A stretch of 64,000 nt of DNA from Bordetella pseudohinzii (GCF_000657795.2 NZ_JHEP02000006.1:124001-188000), one strand, 5' to 3'. Positions 9,045 through 19,350 are shown, numbered from the stretch's first letter. The notes: generated by a model from the sequence alone, not told the origin. Numbers and translations are program-made.

Positions 9045-10610
9045 CTATTCGGCAAAGGCCGCGGCGCGCGCGGTAGGCAGGCTCTCCAGTCTGGCGGGCG
9101 CGCCTTGCACGGCGCTGCGGCGGTGATAGAAGTCCAGGGCTCGCAGTCCGCCGAGTTCCTGGCCGCCGCCGGCGCGGCCGGGCCCGCCATGCAGCGACTG
9201 CGGCATGACGTTGCCATGTCCGGTATGGCTCTTGGCCGCTTCCGGGCTGACCAGGTGCACGCGGCCGTGGCTTTCGGCCAGGGCCTGGGCGCCTTGCGCC
9301 AGGAAGTCGCTGTCATCGCTGTAGAGCGAGGCCACCAGCGACCCCTCGCCCAGCCGGGCCATGGCCCAGGCCTGCGCGGTGTCGCGATAGGGCATCAGCG
9401 TGGCGACCGGCCCGAACACCTCGGTCTGGTGCAGCAGGGCCTGGGGCTGGCGCGCGCCCAGCAAGGTGGGCGCCATGCAGGCGGCCACGGCGGGGTCGGC
9501 GTCCACCAGCGGCAGGCCCGCGCCGTCGTACAGCACCTCGGCCGCGCCGCGCAGCGCGGCCAGGCCGGATTGCACGTTGTCGAACTGGGCGCGGCTGACC
9601 AGGGCGCCCATCTTCACGCTGTCATGGCGCGGATTGCCCACGGTGATGCGGGCCAGCTGGGCCGAGATGGCGCCGGCCACGGCGTCATAGCGCTCGGCCG
9701 GCACCAGGATGCGCCGGATGGCCGTGCATTTCTGGCCCGACTTGGCGCGCATCTCGCGCACGACTTCACGCACCAGCGCATCGAAGGCGGGACCGCCTTC
9801 GGCGGCGTCCGGGCCGAGCACCGCGCTGTTGACGCTGTCGGTCTCGGCGTTCAGGCTCACCTCGCCGCGCAGCAGCGCCGGATGGGCGCGCAACTGGGCG
9901 GCCGTATCGGCCGAGCCGGTAAACGAGAGCAGGTCCAGCGGCCGCAGCGCGTCCAGGAGGCCGGCCGAGCCGCCGCAGACCAGGCTGAGCGCGCCGGGCG
10001 GCAGGATACCGGCCTGGATCACGTCGCGCACCATTTCGTGCGCGAGCCAGGCGGTGGACGTGGCGGGCTTGACCACGATGGGCACGCCCGACAGCAGGGC
10101 GGGCGCGGCTTTTTCCCACAGCCCCCACGAGGGGAAGTTGAAGGCGTTGATGAGCAGCGCCAGGCCGCGCGCGGGCGTGCGGACGTGCTGCACCGCATAG
10201 GCGTTGTCGCGGGCCAGGGCGTCGGCCGGGCCGTCCATGCGCCAGGCGTCTTCGGCCAGGCGCGATCCCTGCTTGGCGTAATAGCCCACGGTGTAGAGGG
10301 CGCCGTCGATGTCGATGGCCGAGTCGGCCTGCACCGTGCCGCTGTTGGCCAGCGCGATCTCGAAGTATTTGTCGCGATGGGCCGTCAGCACCTCGGCCAC
10401 ACGCGCCAGCAGGGCCGCGCGCTGCGCATAGCTCATGGCGCGCAGCGCCGCGCCGCCCTGTTGGCGGGCCCAGGCGAAAGCCGCGGGCAGATCCAGGCCC
10501 GCGCTGCTGGCGCCGGCCAAGACGGCGCCGGTGACCGGATCGTGCAGGCGGGCCGGCTGGCCCTGGCCCGCGCGCCATTGGCCGGCGACGTAGTTCTCCA
10601 GAATATGCAT
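9045..10610 (-). CDS. boxD: 3,4-dehydroadipyl-CoA semialdehyde dehydrogenase
   Basis: This 521-residue aldehyde dehydrogenase resembles the dehydrogenase half of PaaZ. The catalytic cysteine is Cys295 in GQKCTAIRR, the general base Glu256 is in LNAETDS, and a cofactor lysine is Lys181 in IVVKPATS. In the box pathway this enzyme oxidises the semialdehyde released by BoxC to 3,4-dehydroadipyl-CoA. Its position directly upstream of bclA and opposite boxCBA supports that assignment over a general aldehyde dehydrogenase. About 50 bases separate it from bclA. Confidence 0.92.
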   Translation of the reverse strand: MHILENYVAGQWRAGQGQPARLHDPVTGAVLAGASSAGLDLPAAFAWARQQGGAALRAMSYAQRAALLARVAEVLTAHRDKYFEIALANSGTVQADSAIDIDGALYTVGYYAKQGSRLAEDAWRMDGPADALARDNAYAVQHVRTPARGLALLINAFNFPSWGLWEKAAPALLSGVPIVVKPATSTAWLAHEMVRDVIQAGILPPGALSLVCGGSAGLLDALRPLDLLSFTGSADTAAQLRAHPALLRGEVSLNAETDSVNSAVLGPDAAEGGPAFDALVREVVREMRAKSGQKCTAIRRILVPAERYDAVAGAISAQLARITVGNPRHDSVKMGALVSRAQFDNVQSGLAALRGAAEVLYDGAGLPLVDADPAVAACMAPTLLGARQPQALLHQTEVFGPVATLMPYRDTAQAWAMARLGEGSLVASLYSDDSDFLAQGAQALAESHGRVHLVSPEAAKSHTGHGNVMPQSLHGGPGRAGGGQELGGLRALDFYHRRSAVQGAPARLESLPTARAAAFAE

Positions 10611-10620
10611 GTCCCGTCCT

Positions 10621-11097
10621 TCAGGCCGTCTGGCGCGTGAATTCGATGGCGCCGTCCGGCAGGAGATAGAGCACCAGGGCCCGGCCCGCGCTGACCGTGG
10701 GGCTGTGGGCGGTGCCAGGCCCGTAGACCAGCCATCCCGCGCCCCGGCCGTCGAATCGCGCCTGATCCGACAGCGGCATGATCAGGTCGATTTCGCCCTG
10801 CGGATGGCGGTGATGCGGTCCGGCAAGATCGTTCATGTCCACCACATCGACCGAGTAGCCGCCCAGCGCGGCGTCGGGCTTGATGACGCGGCCATAGCGG
10901 ATGCCGCCGCCTTCGTGTTTGCACATCCAGCCGGCGGCGATGCCCTGGCGACAGGCGGCGAAAATGCGCGCGTACAGATCGCTGCCGGCGCCCAGCTCGC
11001 GATTGAGGCGGTCTTCCAGGGAGGCGTCCAGGGCGGCGGCGCCGATCTGGCCGGTGACCTCGCGCATCAGCGCGTGGAACTGTTCAGGCGTACTCAT
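10621..11097 (-). CDS. DUF4863 family protein (4-hydroxylaminobenzoate lyase-like)
   Basis: This 158-residue protein is first in the benzoate operon. It has an N-terminal helical part and a C-terminal cupin-like region with HHRHPQGEIDLIMP around residues 103-116 and a GWLVYGPGTAHSP segment. DUF4863 includes PnbB-type 4-hydroxylaminobenzoate lyases. A metal-binding cupin is suggested by the His/Glu cluster HRHPQGE. No nitrobenzoate reductase is nearby, so a role with nitroaromatics is not supported by context. A helper or detoxifying role in the box pathway is equally possible. Confidence 0.78.
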   Translation of the reverse strand: MSTPEQFHALMREVTGQIGAAALDASLEDRLNRELGAGSDLYARIFAACRQGIAAGWMCKHEGGGIRYGRVIKPDAALGGYSVDVVDMNDLAGPHHRHPQGEIDLIMPLSDQARFDGRGAGWLVYGPGTAHSPTVSAGRALVLYLLPDGAIEFTRQTA

Positions 11098-11204
11098 GGT
11101 GGCGTCCTATACACTTATCGTCCGGTGCCGGCGTCTCATGCAACAGAGTGCGTGTTTATGCCGGTGGGAGCGTCGTCAATGCATGTTTGGCGGCGATTGA
11201 TGGA

Positions 11205-11243
11205 AAAATAGTGCTTTATATGGTGAGCGTCAAGCACTATAGT
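11205..11243. promoter_or_regulatory. Divergent promoters and palindromic operator between the DUF4863-liv operon and boxR
   Basis: A perfect 9-bp inverted repeat ATAGTGCTT...AAGCACTAT lies at 11208-11216 and 11232-11240 with a 15-bp spacer. On the minus strand TTGACG (11233-11228) and TATTTT (11210-11205) are 17 bp apart, a good sigma70-type promoter for the long operon. On the plus strand TATAGT (11238-11243) could be the -10 for boxR. The repeat covers both promoters, so one bound dimer could control both directions. An ATGCAT at 11179-11184 lies further downstream on the operon side. Confidence 0.55.
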
Positions 11244-11280
11244 TCATGTTTTCTTAAGGGTTAGTGCGGAGTCGCAGACT

Positions 11281-12189
11281 ATGGAGCCAGCGCTGGAGCC
11301 GAACTTGGAAGAGCCGCGCCGTGACGTATTCCTGATCGCCCTGGGCGAACGGGTGCGGCGCCTGCGCGCGATACGGGGCATGACGCGCAAAAGCCTGTCG
11401 CAGGCCACGGGCGTGTCCGAGCGCCATCTGGCCAATCTGGAGCATGGGGTGGGCAATGCCTCCATCCTGGTGCTGCTGCAGATCGCCCGCGCCTTCAATT
11501 GCGCGCTGGCCGAACTGGTGGGCGACGTCACCACCGAATCGCCCGAATGGCTGCTGATCCGCGAGCTGCTCAGCGGCCGCAGCGAATCGGACCTGCAGCG
11601 CGCGCGCGAGTCCCTGTCCCAGCTGTTCGGCGTGGGGGCGGGCGCGCAGCGGCCCAACCGCACCCAGCGCATCGCGCTCATCGGCCTGCGCGGCGCGGGC
11701 AAATCCACCCTGGGGCAGATGCTGGCCGACGACCTGGGCTATCCCTTCATCGAGCTCAACCGCGAGATCGAGCGGGTGGCCGGCTGCAGCATCCTGGAAA
11801 TCCACAACCTGTATGGCCCCAACGCCTACCGCCGCTATGAGCGCCGGGCGCTCGAAGAGGCCGTGCAGATCTACCCGGAAATGGTGCTCGCCACGCCGGG
11901 CGGCCTGGTGTCGGAGCCGGCCACCTTCAACCTGCTGCTGGCGCACTGCTATACCGTGTGGCTGCGCGCCACTCCCGAAGAGCATATGGGCCGCGTCATG
12001 GCGCAGGGCGATTTCCGCCCCATGTCGGGCAATGCCGAGGCCATGGCCGATCTCAAGCGCATCCTGGCCGGCCGCGAGGCCTTCTACGCCAAGGCCGACC
12101 TGACCTGGGTCACCAGCGACCTGAGCCTGCCGGAGAGTTTCGCCGGCCTGCGCACCCAGGTGCGCAAGGCCTGCGGCCTGCCGCTCTAA
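11281..12189 (+). CDS. boxR: BoxR: HTH-shikimate kinase-like regulator of benzoate degradation
   Basis: This 302-residue regulator joins an N-terminal XRE-type helix-turn-helix (about residues 18-78, with TRKSLSQATGVSERHLANLE) to a C-terminal shikimate-kinase-like domain. The P-loop GLRGAGKST is at residues 135-143. This architecture is specific to BzdR/BoxR regulators, which repress benzoate-CoA genes and are released by benzoyl-CoA bound to the kinase-like domain. It lies between the two benzoate transcription units, 149 bp upstream of boxC. The long spacing and a fresh promoter there suggest separate transcription of boxC. Confidence 0.93.
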   Translation: MEPALEPNLEEPRRDVFLIALGERVRRLRAIRGMTRKSLSQATGVSERHLANLEHGVGNASILVLLQIARAFNCALAELVGDVTTESPEWLLIRELLSGRSESDLQRARESLSQLFGVGAGAQRPNRTQRIALIGLRGAGKSTLGQMLADDLGYPFIELNREIERVAGCSILEIHNLYGPNAYRRYERRALEEAVQIYPEMVLATPGGLVSEPATFNLLLAHCYTVWLRATPEEHMGRVMAQGDFRPMSGNAEAMADLKRILAGREAFYAKADLTWVTSDLSLPESFAGLRTQVRKACGLPL

Positions 12190-12213
12190 GCCTTCTCAAA
12201 AACTGCGTTTTTG

Positions 12214-12276
12214 TGCACGTCGGAGTTGACGTGCATTTTTTTCTGCACTATTCTGCATTTTAATTCATCACATGCA
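12214..12276 (+). promoter_or_regulatory. boxCBA promoter with TGCA-type BoxR operator
   Basis: A perfect palindrome TGCACGTC-N6-GACGTGCA occupies 12214-12235. More TGCA cores follow at 12244, 12254 and 12273. TTGACG at 12226-12231 and TATTCT at 12249-12254 are 17 bp apart and form a good sigma70 promoter inside the cluster of sites. BzdR/BoxR-family proteins are known to bind repeats containing TGCA, so repression by promoter occlusion and release by benzoyl-CoA fits. The transcript would carry a leader of about 80 bases before boxC. Confidence 0.65.
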
Positions 12277-12338
12277 GTATTGTGCGTATGCCGCCAGGCG
12301 GCAAAGCGCAGACCCGGAAGGTTTAGAGGAGACAGAGC

Positions 12339-13982
12339 ATGAGCACCCCCCCGGTGGATTTTCGGACCGAACCCCAGCAGTACCGTCATTGGCGTTTGAA
12401 TTGCGAAGGCGAGGTGGCCACCCTGGCCATGGATGTCTCCGAGGATGCCGGCCTGCGCCCGGGCTACAAGCTCAAGCTCAATTCCTATGACCTGGGCGTG
12501 GATATCGAATTGCACGATGCCTTGCAGCGCATCCGCTTCGAGCATCCCGAGGTGCGCGCCGTGGTGGTCACCAGCATGAAGGACCGCATTTTCTGTTCGG
12601 GCGCCAATATCTTCATGCTGGGCCTGTCCTCGCACGCCTGGAAGGTGAACTTCTGCAAGTTCACCAACGAAACCCGCAATGGCATGGAAGACGCCAGCCA
12701 GCACAGCGGCCTGAAATTCATCGCCGCGCTCAACGGCGCCTGCGCTGGCGGCGGCTATGAGCTGGCCCTGGCCTGCGACGAGATCTTCCTGATCGACGAC
12801 CGTTCTTCAGCCGTGGCCCTGCCCGAGGTGCCGTTGCTGGGCGTGCTGCCGGGCACCGGCGGCCTGACCCGGGTGACCGACAAGCGCCGCGTGCGCCATG
12901 ACCTGGCCGATATTTTCTGCACCCTGGTCGAGGGCGTGCGCGGCCAGCGCGCCAAGGATTGGCGGCTGGTCGATGCCGTGGTCAAGCCGGCGCAGTTCCA
13001 GGAGGCGGTGCAGGCCCGCGTGCGCGAACTGGCCGCCGGCAGCGACCGGCCGGGAGGCCCCGGCGTGGCCTTGACCCGCCTGGCGCGCGAGGACGGTCCG
13101 CAGGGATTGCGTTACCGCCATGTCGAGGTCAGCATCGACCGCGAAAAACGTCTGGCCACCTGGGTGGTGCGTGCGCCGCAAGCGCCGGTCGAGGCCGGGA
13201 TCGAGGCCATCCTCGCCGCCGGCGCCGATTGGTGGCCGCTGGCGATGGCGCGCGAGCTGGACGACGCCATCCTCTATATGCGCACCAACGAACTGGATAT
13301 CGGCACCTGGGTCATCAAGACCGAGGGCGATGCCGCGCAGGTGCTGGCCGCCGACGAGATCCTGCAGCGCCACGCCGCGCACTGGTTCGTGCGCGAGACC
13401 GCCGGCATGCTGCGCCGCACGCTGGCGCGCCTGGACGTGACCTCGCGCACCCTGTATGCCTGCGTGGAGCCGGGCTCCTGCTTTGCCGGCACGCTGCTCG
13501 AACTGGCCCTGGCCGCCGACCGCATCTACATGCTCGACGATGAAGAGCGGCCGGCCGCCCTGGTCATCGACGAGCGCAACTTCGGCGCCTACCCCATGGT
13601 CAACGGCCAGTCGCGCCTGCAGCGCCGCTTCCATGAAGAGGCCGGCCCGCTGGAGGCCGTGCGCGCCGCGGCCGGCCGGCCCGTCGGGCCGCGCGAGGCC
13701 CTGGAGCTGGGGCTGGTGACGTTCGCGCCCGACAGCCTGGACTGGGACGATGAAATCCGCCTGGCCCTGGAAGAGCGCCGCGCGCTCTCGCCCGACGCGC
13801 TCACCGGCCTGGAAGCCAATCTGCGCTTCAGCGGCCGCGAAAACATGCTCACGCGCATCTTCGGGCGCCTGACGGCCTGGCAGAACTGGATCTTCAACCG
13901 CCCCAACGCGGCGGGCGAGAAGGGGGCGCTCAAGCTCTACGGCAAGGGCGAGCAGGCCAACTTCGACTGGAACCGGGTCTAG
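12339..13982 (+). CDS. boxC: 2,3-epoxybenzoyl-CoA dihydrolase
   Basis: This 547-residue crotonase-superfamily enzyme cleaves 2,3-epoxybenzoyl-CoA hydrolytically to 3,4-dehydroadipyl-CoA semialdehyde and formate. The N-terminal half carries the crotonase oxyanion region (FCSGANIFMLG and GACAGGGYELALACDE). A second, weaker crotonase-like half follows, with FAGTLLELALAADR. Length fits known BoxC proteins, which are about twice as long as a normal enoyl-CoA hydratase. The ATG follows an AGAGGAGA ribosome site. It is the first gene of the boxCBA transcript. Confidence 0.95.
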   Translation: MSTPPVDFRTEPQQYRHWRLNCEGEVATLAMDVSEDAGLRPGYKLKLNSYDLGVDIELHDALQRIRFEHPEVRAVVVTSMKDRIFCSGANIFMLGLSSHAWKVNFCKFTNETRNGMEDASQHSGLKFIAALNGACAGGGYELALACDEIFLIDDRSSAVALPEVPLLGVLPGTGGLTRVTDKRRVRHDLADIFCTLVEGVRGQRAKDWRLVDAVVKPAQFQEAVQARVRELAAGSDRPGGPGVALTRLAREDGPQGLRYRHVEVSIDREKRLATWVVRAPQAPVEAGIEAILAAGADWWPLAMARELDDAILYMRTNELDIGTWVIKTEGDAAQVLAADEILQRHAAHWFVRETAGMLRRTLARLDVTSRTLYACVEPGSCFAGTLLELALAADRIYMLDDEERPAALVIDERNFGAYPMVNGQSRLQRRFHEEAGPLEAVRAAAGRPVGPREALELGLVTFAPDSLDWDDEIRLALEERRALSPDALTGLEANLRFSGRENMLTRIFGRLTAWQNWIFNRPNAAGEKGALKLYGKGEQANFDWNRV

Positions 13983-14040
13983 CCCGGTCCGGCGGCGGAA
14001 TCATCCGGCGGCCATGCGCGCCGCCCTTCAGGAGACAGAT

Positions 14041-15468
14041 ATGAGCGGTATCAACTACAGCGACAAGATTCCCAACAACGTCAACCTCTCCGGCGACCGC
14101 GCGCTGCAGCGCGCGCTGGAACACTGGCAGCCCAATTACCTGCAGTGGTGGCGCGACATGGGGCCGGATGGCTCGCAGGACTTCGATGTCTATCTGCGCA
14201 CCGCCGTCAGCGTCGAACCCGATGGCTGGGCGCACTTCGATCATGTCAAGATGCCGGACTACCGTTGGGGCATCTTCCTGGCGCCGCAGGACGGGCAGCG
14301 CAAAATCCATTTCGGCGAGAACATGGGCCGCGACGTCTGGCAGGACGTGCCGGGCGAGCATCGCGCCAACCTGCGCCGCATCATCGTCACCCAGGGCGAC
14401 ACCGAGCCGGCTTCCATCGAACAGCAGCGCCACCTGGGCATGACGGCGCCCTCGCAATATGACCTGCGCAATCTGTTCCAGATCAACGTCGAAGAGGGCC
14501 GCCACCTCTGGGCCATGGTCTATCTGCTGCATCGCTATTTCGGGCGCGATGGCCGCGAGGAGGCCGACGCGCTGCTGCAGCGCAGCTCGGGCGATGAAGA
14601 CAACCCGCGCATCCTGGGCGCCTTCAATGAGAAGACGCCGGACTGGCTGGCCTTTTATATGTTCACCTACTTTACCGACCGCGACGGCAAGTTCCAGCTC
14701 TGCGCCCTGGCCGAATCCAGCTTCGACCCGCTGGCGCGCACCACGAAGTTCATGCTGACCGAAGAAGCCCATCATATGTTCGTGGGCGAGTCCGGCGTCT
14801 CGCGCGTGATCCAGCGCACCTGCGAGGTCATGAACCAGCTCAAGACCGACGACCCTGCCGCCATCCGCGCCGCCGGCGTGATCGACCTGCAGACCATCCA
14901 GCGCTACCTGAATTTTCATTACAGCGTGACCATCGATCTGTTCGGCGCCGACCAGTCCTCCAATGCCGCCATCTTCTACAGCTCGGGCCTGAAGGGCCGC
15001 TTCGAAGAAGGCAAGCGCAACGATGACCACCAGCTCAAGAACGACAGCTACCGCGTGCTGACCGTGGCCGACGGCCGCTTGCGCGAGGTCGAGGTGCCCA
15101 TGCTCAATGCGCTCAATGAAGTGCTGCGCGACGACTTCATCCGCGACTCCATGGCCGGCGTGGGGCGCTGGAACAAGGTGATCGAGAAAAATGGCATCCC
15201 CTTCCGCCTGTCGGTGCCGCACAAGGCGTTCAACCGCCAGATCGGCACGCTGGCCGGCATCCGCGTCTCGCCCGAAGGCGAGGTCTTGAGCGAAAGCCAG
15301 TGGCAGGCCAACCGCGATAAATGGCTGCCCACGGCCGAGGACCGCGCTTTCGTGGCGTCGCTCATGGGCCGCGTGAGCGAGCCCGGCAAATTCGCCAACT
15401 GGATCGCGCCGCCCGTCATGGGCATCAATCGCCAGCCGGTGAACTTCGAGTACGTTCGTTTCAGCTGA
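14041..15468 (+). CDS. boxB: Benzoyl-CoA 2,3-epoxidase, oxygenase subunit
   Basis: This 475-residue di-iron oxygenase inserts one oxygen of O2 into benzoyl-CoA to give the 2,3-epoxide, using electrons from BoxA. The metal-site helix TEEAHH (Glu241, Glu242, His244, His245) is visible, as is an earlier [17 protein letters not shown] helix with Glu and His ligands (quoted here as [10 protein letters not shown]). The ATG at 14041 sits behind AGGAGACAG. An in-frame ATG 27 bases upstream lacks a comparable ribosome site. Length equals that of characterised BoxB proteins. The boxA start is 8 bases after its stop. Confidence 0.95.
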   Translation: MSGINYSDKIPNNVNLSGDRALQRALEHWQPNYLQWWRDMGPDGSQDFDVYLRTAVSVEPDGWAHFDHVKMPDYRWGIFLAPQDGQRKIHFGENMGRDVWQDVPGEHRANLRRIIVTQGDTEPASIEQQRHLGMTAPSQYDLRNLFQINVEEGRHLWAMVYLLHRYFGRDGREEADALLQRSSGDEDNPRILGAFNEKTPDWLAFYMFTYFTDRDGKFQLCALAESSFDPLARTTKFMLTEEAHHMFVGESGVSRVIQRTCEVMNQLKTDDPAAIRAAGVIDLQTIQRYLNFHYSVTIDLFGADQSSNAAIFYSSGLKGRFEEGKRNDDHQLKNDSYRVLTVADGRLREVEVPMLNALNEVLRDDFIRDSMAGVGRWNKVIEKNGIPFRLSVPHKAFNRQIGTLAGIRVSPEGEVLSESQWQANRDKWLPTAEDRAFVASLMGRVSEPGKFANWIAPPVMGINRQPVNFEYVRFS

Positions 15469-15476
15469 GCCCCGCC

Positions 15477-16688
15477 ATGAATGCGCCCGCCGAGCTGCTC
15501 AGGCAGCACCTCATCGATCCCGAGATCTGCATCCGCTGCAACACCTGCGAAGAGACTTGCCCGATCGACGCGATCACCCACGACAGCCGCAACTATGTCG
15601 TGAACGCGGATATCTGCAACGGCTGCATGGCCTGTGTGCCGCCGTGTCCGACCGGCGCGATCGACAGCTGGCGCCTGGTGGCGCGGGCGCAGGCCTACAG
15701 CCTGGATGAGCAGCTGGGCTGGGACGAGCTGCCCGCCGAGCAGCCGCCCCAGGCCGGGCAGGCCGAAACGGCGGCGGCGGTCGAGCCCCCGGCCGCGGCC
15801 GGCGCCGGGCCCAGCGCCACGGTGCCGCCCTGGTCGGCGGCCCATCCCTACGTCAACCTCTATACCCACAAGACGCCGGTCACGGCCACGGTGGTGGGCA
15901 ACTACCGCGTCACCGGCGCCGACACCGACAGCGATATCCGGCACATCGTGCTGGACTTCGGCGCGCGGCCTTTTCCGGTGCTGGAAGGGCAGTCCATCGG
16001 CATCCTGCCGCCCGGCGCCGACGAACACGGCCGGGCCCATCACGCGCGCCAGTACTCGCTGGCCAGCCCGCGCGACGGCGAGCGCCCGGGCTACAACAAT
16101 CTGTCCATCACCGTGAAACGGGTGACCGAAGGCCATGACGGGCAGGCGGTGCGCGGGGTGTGCTCCAACTATCTCTGCGACCTGGCCAAGGGCGATACCG
16201 TGCAGGTCATCGGGCCGTTCGGCAATACCTTCCTGATGCCCAACCATCCGGGCGCCAACCTGATGATGATCTGCACCGGCACGGGCGCCGCGCCCATGCG
16301 CGCCATGACCGAAAACAGCCGGCGGCGTCTGGCGCAGGGCGGGCTGGGCCAGCTCATGCTGTTCTTCGGCGCGCGCACCGAGCGCGAACTGCCGTATTTC
16401 GGGCCGCTGATGAAGCTGCCCAAGGATTTCATCGATATCAACCTGGCGCTGTCGCGCGAGGCCGGCCAGCCGCGGCGCTATGTGCAGGACGCCATGCGGC
16501 AGCGGGCGGCCGATGTGCTGCGGCTGCTGACCGCCGGCGACACCTATATCTACGTCTGCGGCCTCAAGGGCATGGAGCAGGGGGTGCTGCAGACGCTGGC
16601 GGAGATCGCCCGGGAAGGCGGCCACGATTGGGCCGCGCTATCCGAAACGCTGCGGCGCGAAGGCCGCATGCATTTCGAGACCTACTGA
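15477..16688 (+). CDS. boxA: Benzoyl-CoA 2,3-epoxidase, reductase subunit
   Basis: This 403-residue iron-sulfur flavoprotein passes electrons from NADPH to BoxB. The N-terminus holds two [4Fe-4S] ferredoxin motifs (Cys18, 21, 24, 28 and Cys47, 50, 53, 57). After an Ala/Pro-rich linker at about residues 80-120 comes a ferredoxin-NADP reductase-like unit with the FAD motif RQYSLASP and the nucleotide site [12 protein letters not shown]. The first ATG after boxB is used; longer in-frame options overlap boxB heavily. The order C-B-A matches other box clusters. Confidence 0.94.
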   Translation: MNAPAELLRQHLIDPEICIRCNTCEETCPIDAITHDSRNYVVNADICNGCMACVPPCPTGAIDSWRLVARAQAYSLDEQLGWDELPAEQPPQAGQAETAAAVEPPAAAGAGPSATVPPWSAAHPYVNLYTHKTPVTATVVGNYRVTGADTDSDIRHIVLDFGARPFPVLEGQSIGILPPGADEHGRAHHARQYSLASPRDGERPGYNNLSITVKRVTEGHDGQAVRGVCSNYLCDLAKGDTVQVIGPFGNTFLMPNHPGANLMMICTGTGAAPMRAMTENSRRRLAQGGLGQLMLFFGARTERELPYFGPLMKLPKDFIDINLALSREAGQPRRYVQDAMRQRAADVLRLLTAGDTYIYVCGLKGMEQGVLQTLAEIAREGGHDWAALSETLRREGRMHFETY

Positions 16689-16689
16689 C

Positions 16690-17355
16690 TCAGCGCAGCA
16701 CGTCGCGCAGGAAGGCGCCGATATCCTGGATTTCTTCCAGGCAGACCGAGTGCGGCATGGGGTAGGTATGCCATTGAACCGCATAGCCCAGGCTCTGCAG
16801 CGCTGCGCGCGAAGCCTCGGCGCGGGCCAGCGCCACGACCGGGTCGTACAGGCCGTGGGCCAGGAAAATGGGCGTATCGGCGTTGGCCGGCAGGCGCTCG
16901 GCCCGGGCCGTATCGATCAAGGGCAGATAACCCGACAGGCCCACCATGCCGGCCAGCTTCTCGGGCAGCCGCAGACCGGTATGCAGCGTCATGGCGCAGC
17001 CCTGCGAGAAGCCGGCCAGCACGATGCGCGAGGTCGGTATGCCGCGGGCGTTTTCGCGCGCGATCAGCTTCTGGATGGCGGCTTCCGAGGCGCGGATGCC
17101 GGCGGCGTCTTCGTGGCGCACCAGGTCCATGACCAGGATGTCGTACCACGAGCGCATGGCCATGCCGCCATTGATGGTCACCGGCGCCACCGGCGCGTTC
17201 GGGAAAATGAAGCGCACCGGCGTGCGCAGGCCCAGTTCGGGCACCACGGGAACGAAATCATTGCCGTCGGCGCCCAGGCCATGCAGCCAGATCACGGCAT
17301 GGGCGGGATTGGCGCCGGTTTCGACTTCGATGCAGTCCAGCAGGTCTTGGCTCAT
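16690..17355 (-). CDS. Phospholipase/carboxylesterase family protein
   Basis: This 221-residue serine esterase of the alpha/beta fold has LHGLGADGNDF near residues 25-34 and the nucleophile motif GFSQG with Ser117. A likely catalytic Asp is in AHGLYDPVV and the His in MPHSVCLEE. The protein looks cytoplasmic, since no signal peptide is visible. It converges on boxA with almost no gap. It lies just downstream of yjgA on the same strand; the yjgA stop is 8 bases from its ATG, so the pair may be co-transcribed. Substrate is unknown; family members hydrolyse short-chain or acyl-thio esters. Confidence 0.88.
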   Translation of the reverse strand: MSQDLLDCIEVETGANPAHAVIWLHGLGADGNDFVPVVPELGLRTPVRFIFPNAPVAPVTINGGMAMRSWYDILVMDLVRHEDAAGIRASEAAIQKLIARENARGIPTSRIVLAGFSQGCAMTLHTGLRLPEKLAGMVGLSGYLPLIDTARAERLPANADTPIFLAHGLYDPVVALARAEASRAALQSLGYAVQWHTYPMPHSVCLEEIQDIGAFLRDVLR

Positions 17356-17362
17356 GGGGCGA

Positions 17363-17917
17363 TCATTGGGTGAGGGACTTGAGCGCCTGGAACAGGGCCC
17401 GGTATTGCTTGCGCTGCGGCTCCTGGCCTTGCTGCAGGGCGGCATTGTGCTGCGCTTCCTTGCGGGCGGCGCGGATGACGGCGCGCAGGTGCTGGACATC
17501 GGCCCCGGGGTAGCGCGCCAGCAGGTCGGTCAGCGCCTCGTCGTCCTGGATGAGCCGCTCGCGCAGGCCTTCCAGGCGGTGCATGGCGGCGGTTTCCTCG
17601 CGCGAGCCGTTTTCCCAGACGTCCAATTGGTGCCGGATTTCGTCGGCGGGCGCGGCGCGCATCAGCTTGCCCACGTAATGCGTCTGGCGGCGCAGGCCCT
17701 CGCGGCTGGTCGTGCGCTGGGCTTCGCGGATGGCCTCGTACAGCCGCTCTTCGAGCGGCAGCTGGCGCAGACGCTCGGGGGACAGGCCGATCAGCTGCTT
17801 GCCCAGGTCCAGCAGCGCGTGCATATCGCGCTTGACCTGGGATTTGCTGGGCCGGTCGTAGCCGTTTTCATCGTAGCCGTCGTCATCGACGGGGGTTTCG
17901 GAGTCTGGAAAGCTCAT
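17363..17917 (-). CDS. yjgA: Ribosome-associated protein YjgA/DarP (DUF615)
   Basis: This 184-residue acidic-then-basic helical protein of the DUF615 family associates with late 50S assembly intermediates. Characteristic stretches are [19 protein letters not shown] near the N-terminus (quoted as [11 protein letters not shown]) and [12 protein letters not shown] use the ATG at 17917, giving the usual family length; the longer frame would run into the pmbA promoter. yjgA and pmbA stand back to back here as in many proteobacteria, with start codons about 58 bp apart. Confidence 0.92.
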   Translation of the reverse strand: MSFPDSETPVDDDGYDENGYDRPSKSQVKRDMHALLDLGKQLIGLSPERLRQLPLEERLYEAIREAQRTTSREGLRRQTHYVGKLMRAAPADEIRHQLDVWENGSREETAAMHRLEGLRERLIQDDEALTDLLARYPGADVQHLRAVIRAARKEAQHNAALQQGQEPQRKQYRALFQALKSLTQ

Positions 17918-17975
17918 GGGACACTGCAAAAAGACGGACTTGGCTATGATAACCGTCTCTGCAAATTGGACAGCA

Positions 17976-19340
17976 ATGGTCACTTCCTCCTCCTCCCTGC
18001 CGATCGCCGCGAACCACGCGCGTTTTTCCGAACTCGTCGAACAGGTGCTGGCCTATGCGCGCCAGGTCGGCGCGAGCGACGCCGCCGCCGAAGTCTCCGA
18101 AAGCCTGGGCCTGTCGGTCTCGGTGCGCAAAAACGATATCGAAACGGTCGAGCAGACCCGCGACCGCTCGCTGGACCTGACGGTCTACGCCGGCCAGAGC
18201 CGGGGTTCGGCGTCCACCTCCGATTTCTCCGAGGCGGCCTTGCGCCAGACAGTGGAGGCGGCCTGGCACATCGCCCGCCATACGGCCGCCGACGAGGCCG
18301 CCGGCCTGCCGGATGCCGACATGCTGGCCACCGACCACGCCGACCTGGACCTGCATCATCCCTGGGCCATCGGCACCGAAGAGGCCGCCGAGCTGGCCCT
18401 GCGCGGCGAGCGCGCCGCCCGGGCGGTGGACCGCCGCATCACCAACACCGACGGCGCCGGCGTCAACACCTACGAAGGCCAGTTCGTCATGGGCAATACC
18501 CGCGGCTTCCTGGGCGGCTATGCCTATAGCCGCCACAGCCTGTCGGTGGCGCCCATCGCCGGGCGCGGCGGCAATATGCAGCGCGACTACTGGTATACCT
18601 CCGAGCGCGATCCCTCCCGCCTGGCCTCGCCCGAGGCCGTGGGCCGCTACGCCGCCGAACGCACGCTGGCCCGCCTGTCGGCGCGCCGCCTGCGCACTAC
18701 CAAGGCGCCCGTGCTGTTCGAGGCGCCGCTGGCCCTGGGCCTGCTGGGCGCCTTCACCCAGGCGGCCAGCGGAGGCGCGCTCTACCGCAAGGCGAGCTTT
18801 CTGGTCGACGCCCTGGGCAAACCCATCTTCGCCGACCACATCGACGTGCTCGAAGACCCGCATGTGCCCGGCGCCATGGGCTCCTCGCCCTTTGACGACG
18901 AAGGCGTGCGCACCCGCGCGCGCCGCGTGGTGGCCGCCGGCACCCTGGAAGGCTATTTCCTGTCCTCCTATACCGCGCGCAAACTGGGCATGCGCACCAC
19001 CGGCAATGCCGGCGGCTCGCATAACCTGTCCCTGACCTCGCGCCTGACCCGTCCGGACGACGACTTCCGCGCCATGCTGAAAAAACTGGGCACCGGCCTG
19101 CTGGTGACCGAGCTCATCGGCCAGGGCGTGAACTACCTCACCGGCGACTACTCGCGCGGCGCTTTCGGCTACTGGGTCGAAAACGGCGAAATCCAGCACG
19201 CCGTGGAGGAGATCACCATCGCCGGCAACCTGGCCGATATGTTCCGCCAGATCGTGGCGGTCGGCGCCGACACGCTGTCGCGCGGCACCAAGACCACGGG
19301 TTCCATCCTCATCGAACAGATGTCCATCGCGGGCGCCTGA
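17976..19340 (+). CDS. pmbA: Metalloprotease PmbA/TldE
   Basis: This 454-residue subunit pairs with TldD to form a peptidase that trims modified peptides and unfolded proteins. The TldE/PmbA family lacks the zinc site found in TldD. Typical segments are [16 protein letters not shown] near residue 40-55 and GNAGGSHNL late in the protein. A TATGAT -10-like box at 17945-17950 lies just before the chosen ATG, which argues against the upstream in-frame ATG at 17946. A strong terminator follows directly. tldD is not in the window. Confidence 0.92.
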   Translation: MVTSSSSLPIAANHARFSELVEQVLAYARQVGASDAAAEVSESLGLSVSVRKNDIETVEQTRDRSLDLTVYAGQSRGSASTSDFSEAALRQTVEAAWHIARHTAADEAAGLPDADMLATDHADLDLHHPWAIGTEEAAELALRGERAARAVDRRITNTDGAGVNTYEGQFVMGNTRGFLGGYAYSRHSLSVAPIAGRGGNMQRDYWYTSERDPSRLASPEAVGRYAAERTLARLSARRLRTTKAPVLFEAPLALGLLGAFTQAASGGALYRKASFLVDALGKPIFADHIDVLEDPHVPGAMGSSPFDDEGVRTRARRVVAAGTLEGYFLSSYTARKLGMRTTGNAGGSHNLSLTSRLTRPDDDFRAMLKKLGTGLLVTELIGQGVNYLTGDYSRGAFGYWVENGEIQHAVEEITIAGNLADMFRQIVAVGADTLSRGTKTTGSILIEQMSIAGA

Positions 19341-19350
19341 CGCCGCCGCC

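Noticed and set aside
14014-14040. BoxB start 27 bases upstream
   Set aside because: The extra nine residues lie over the AGGAGA ribosome site of the ATG at 14041, which gives the known BoxB length.
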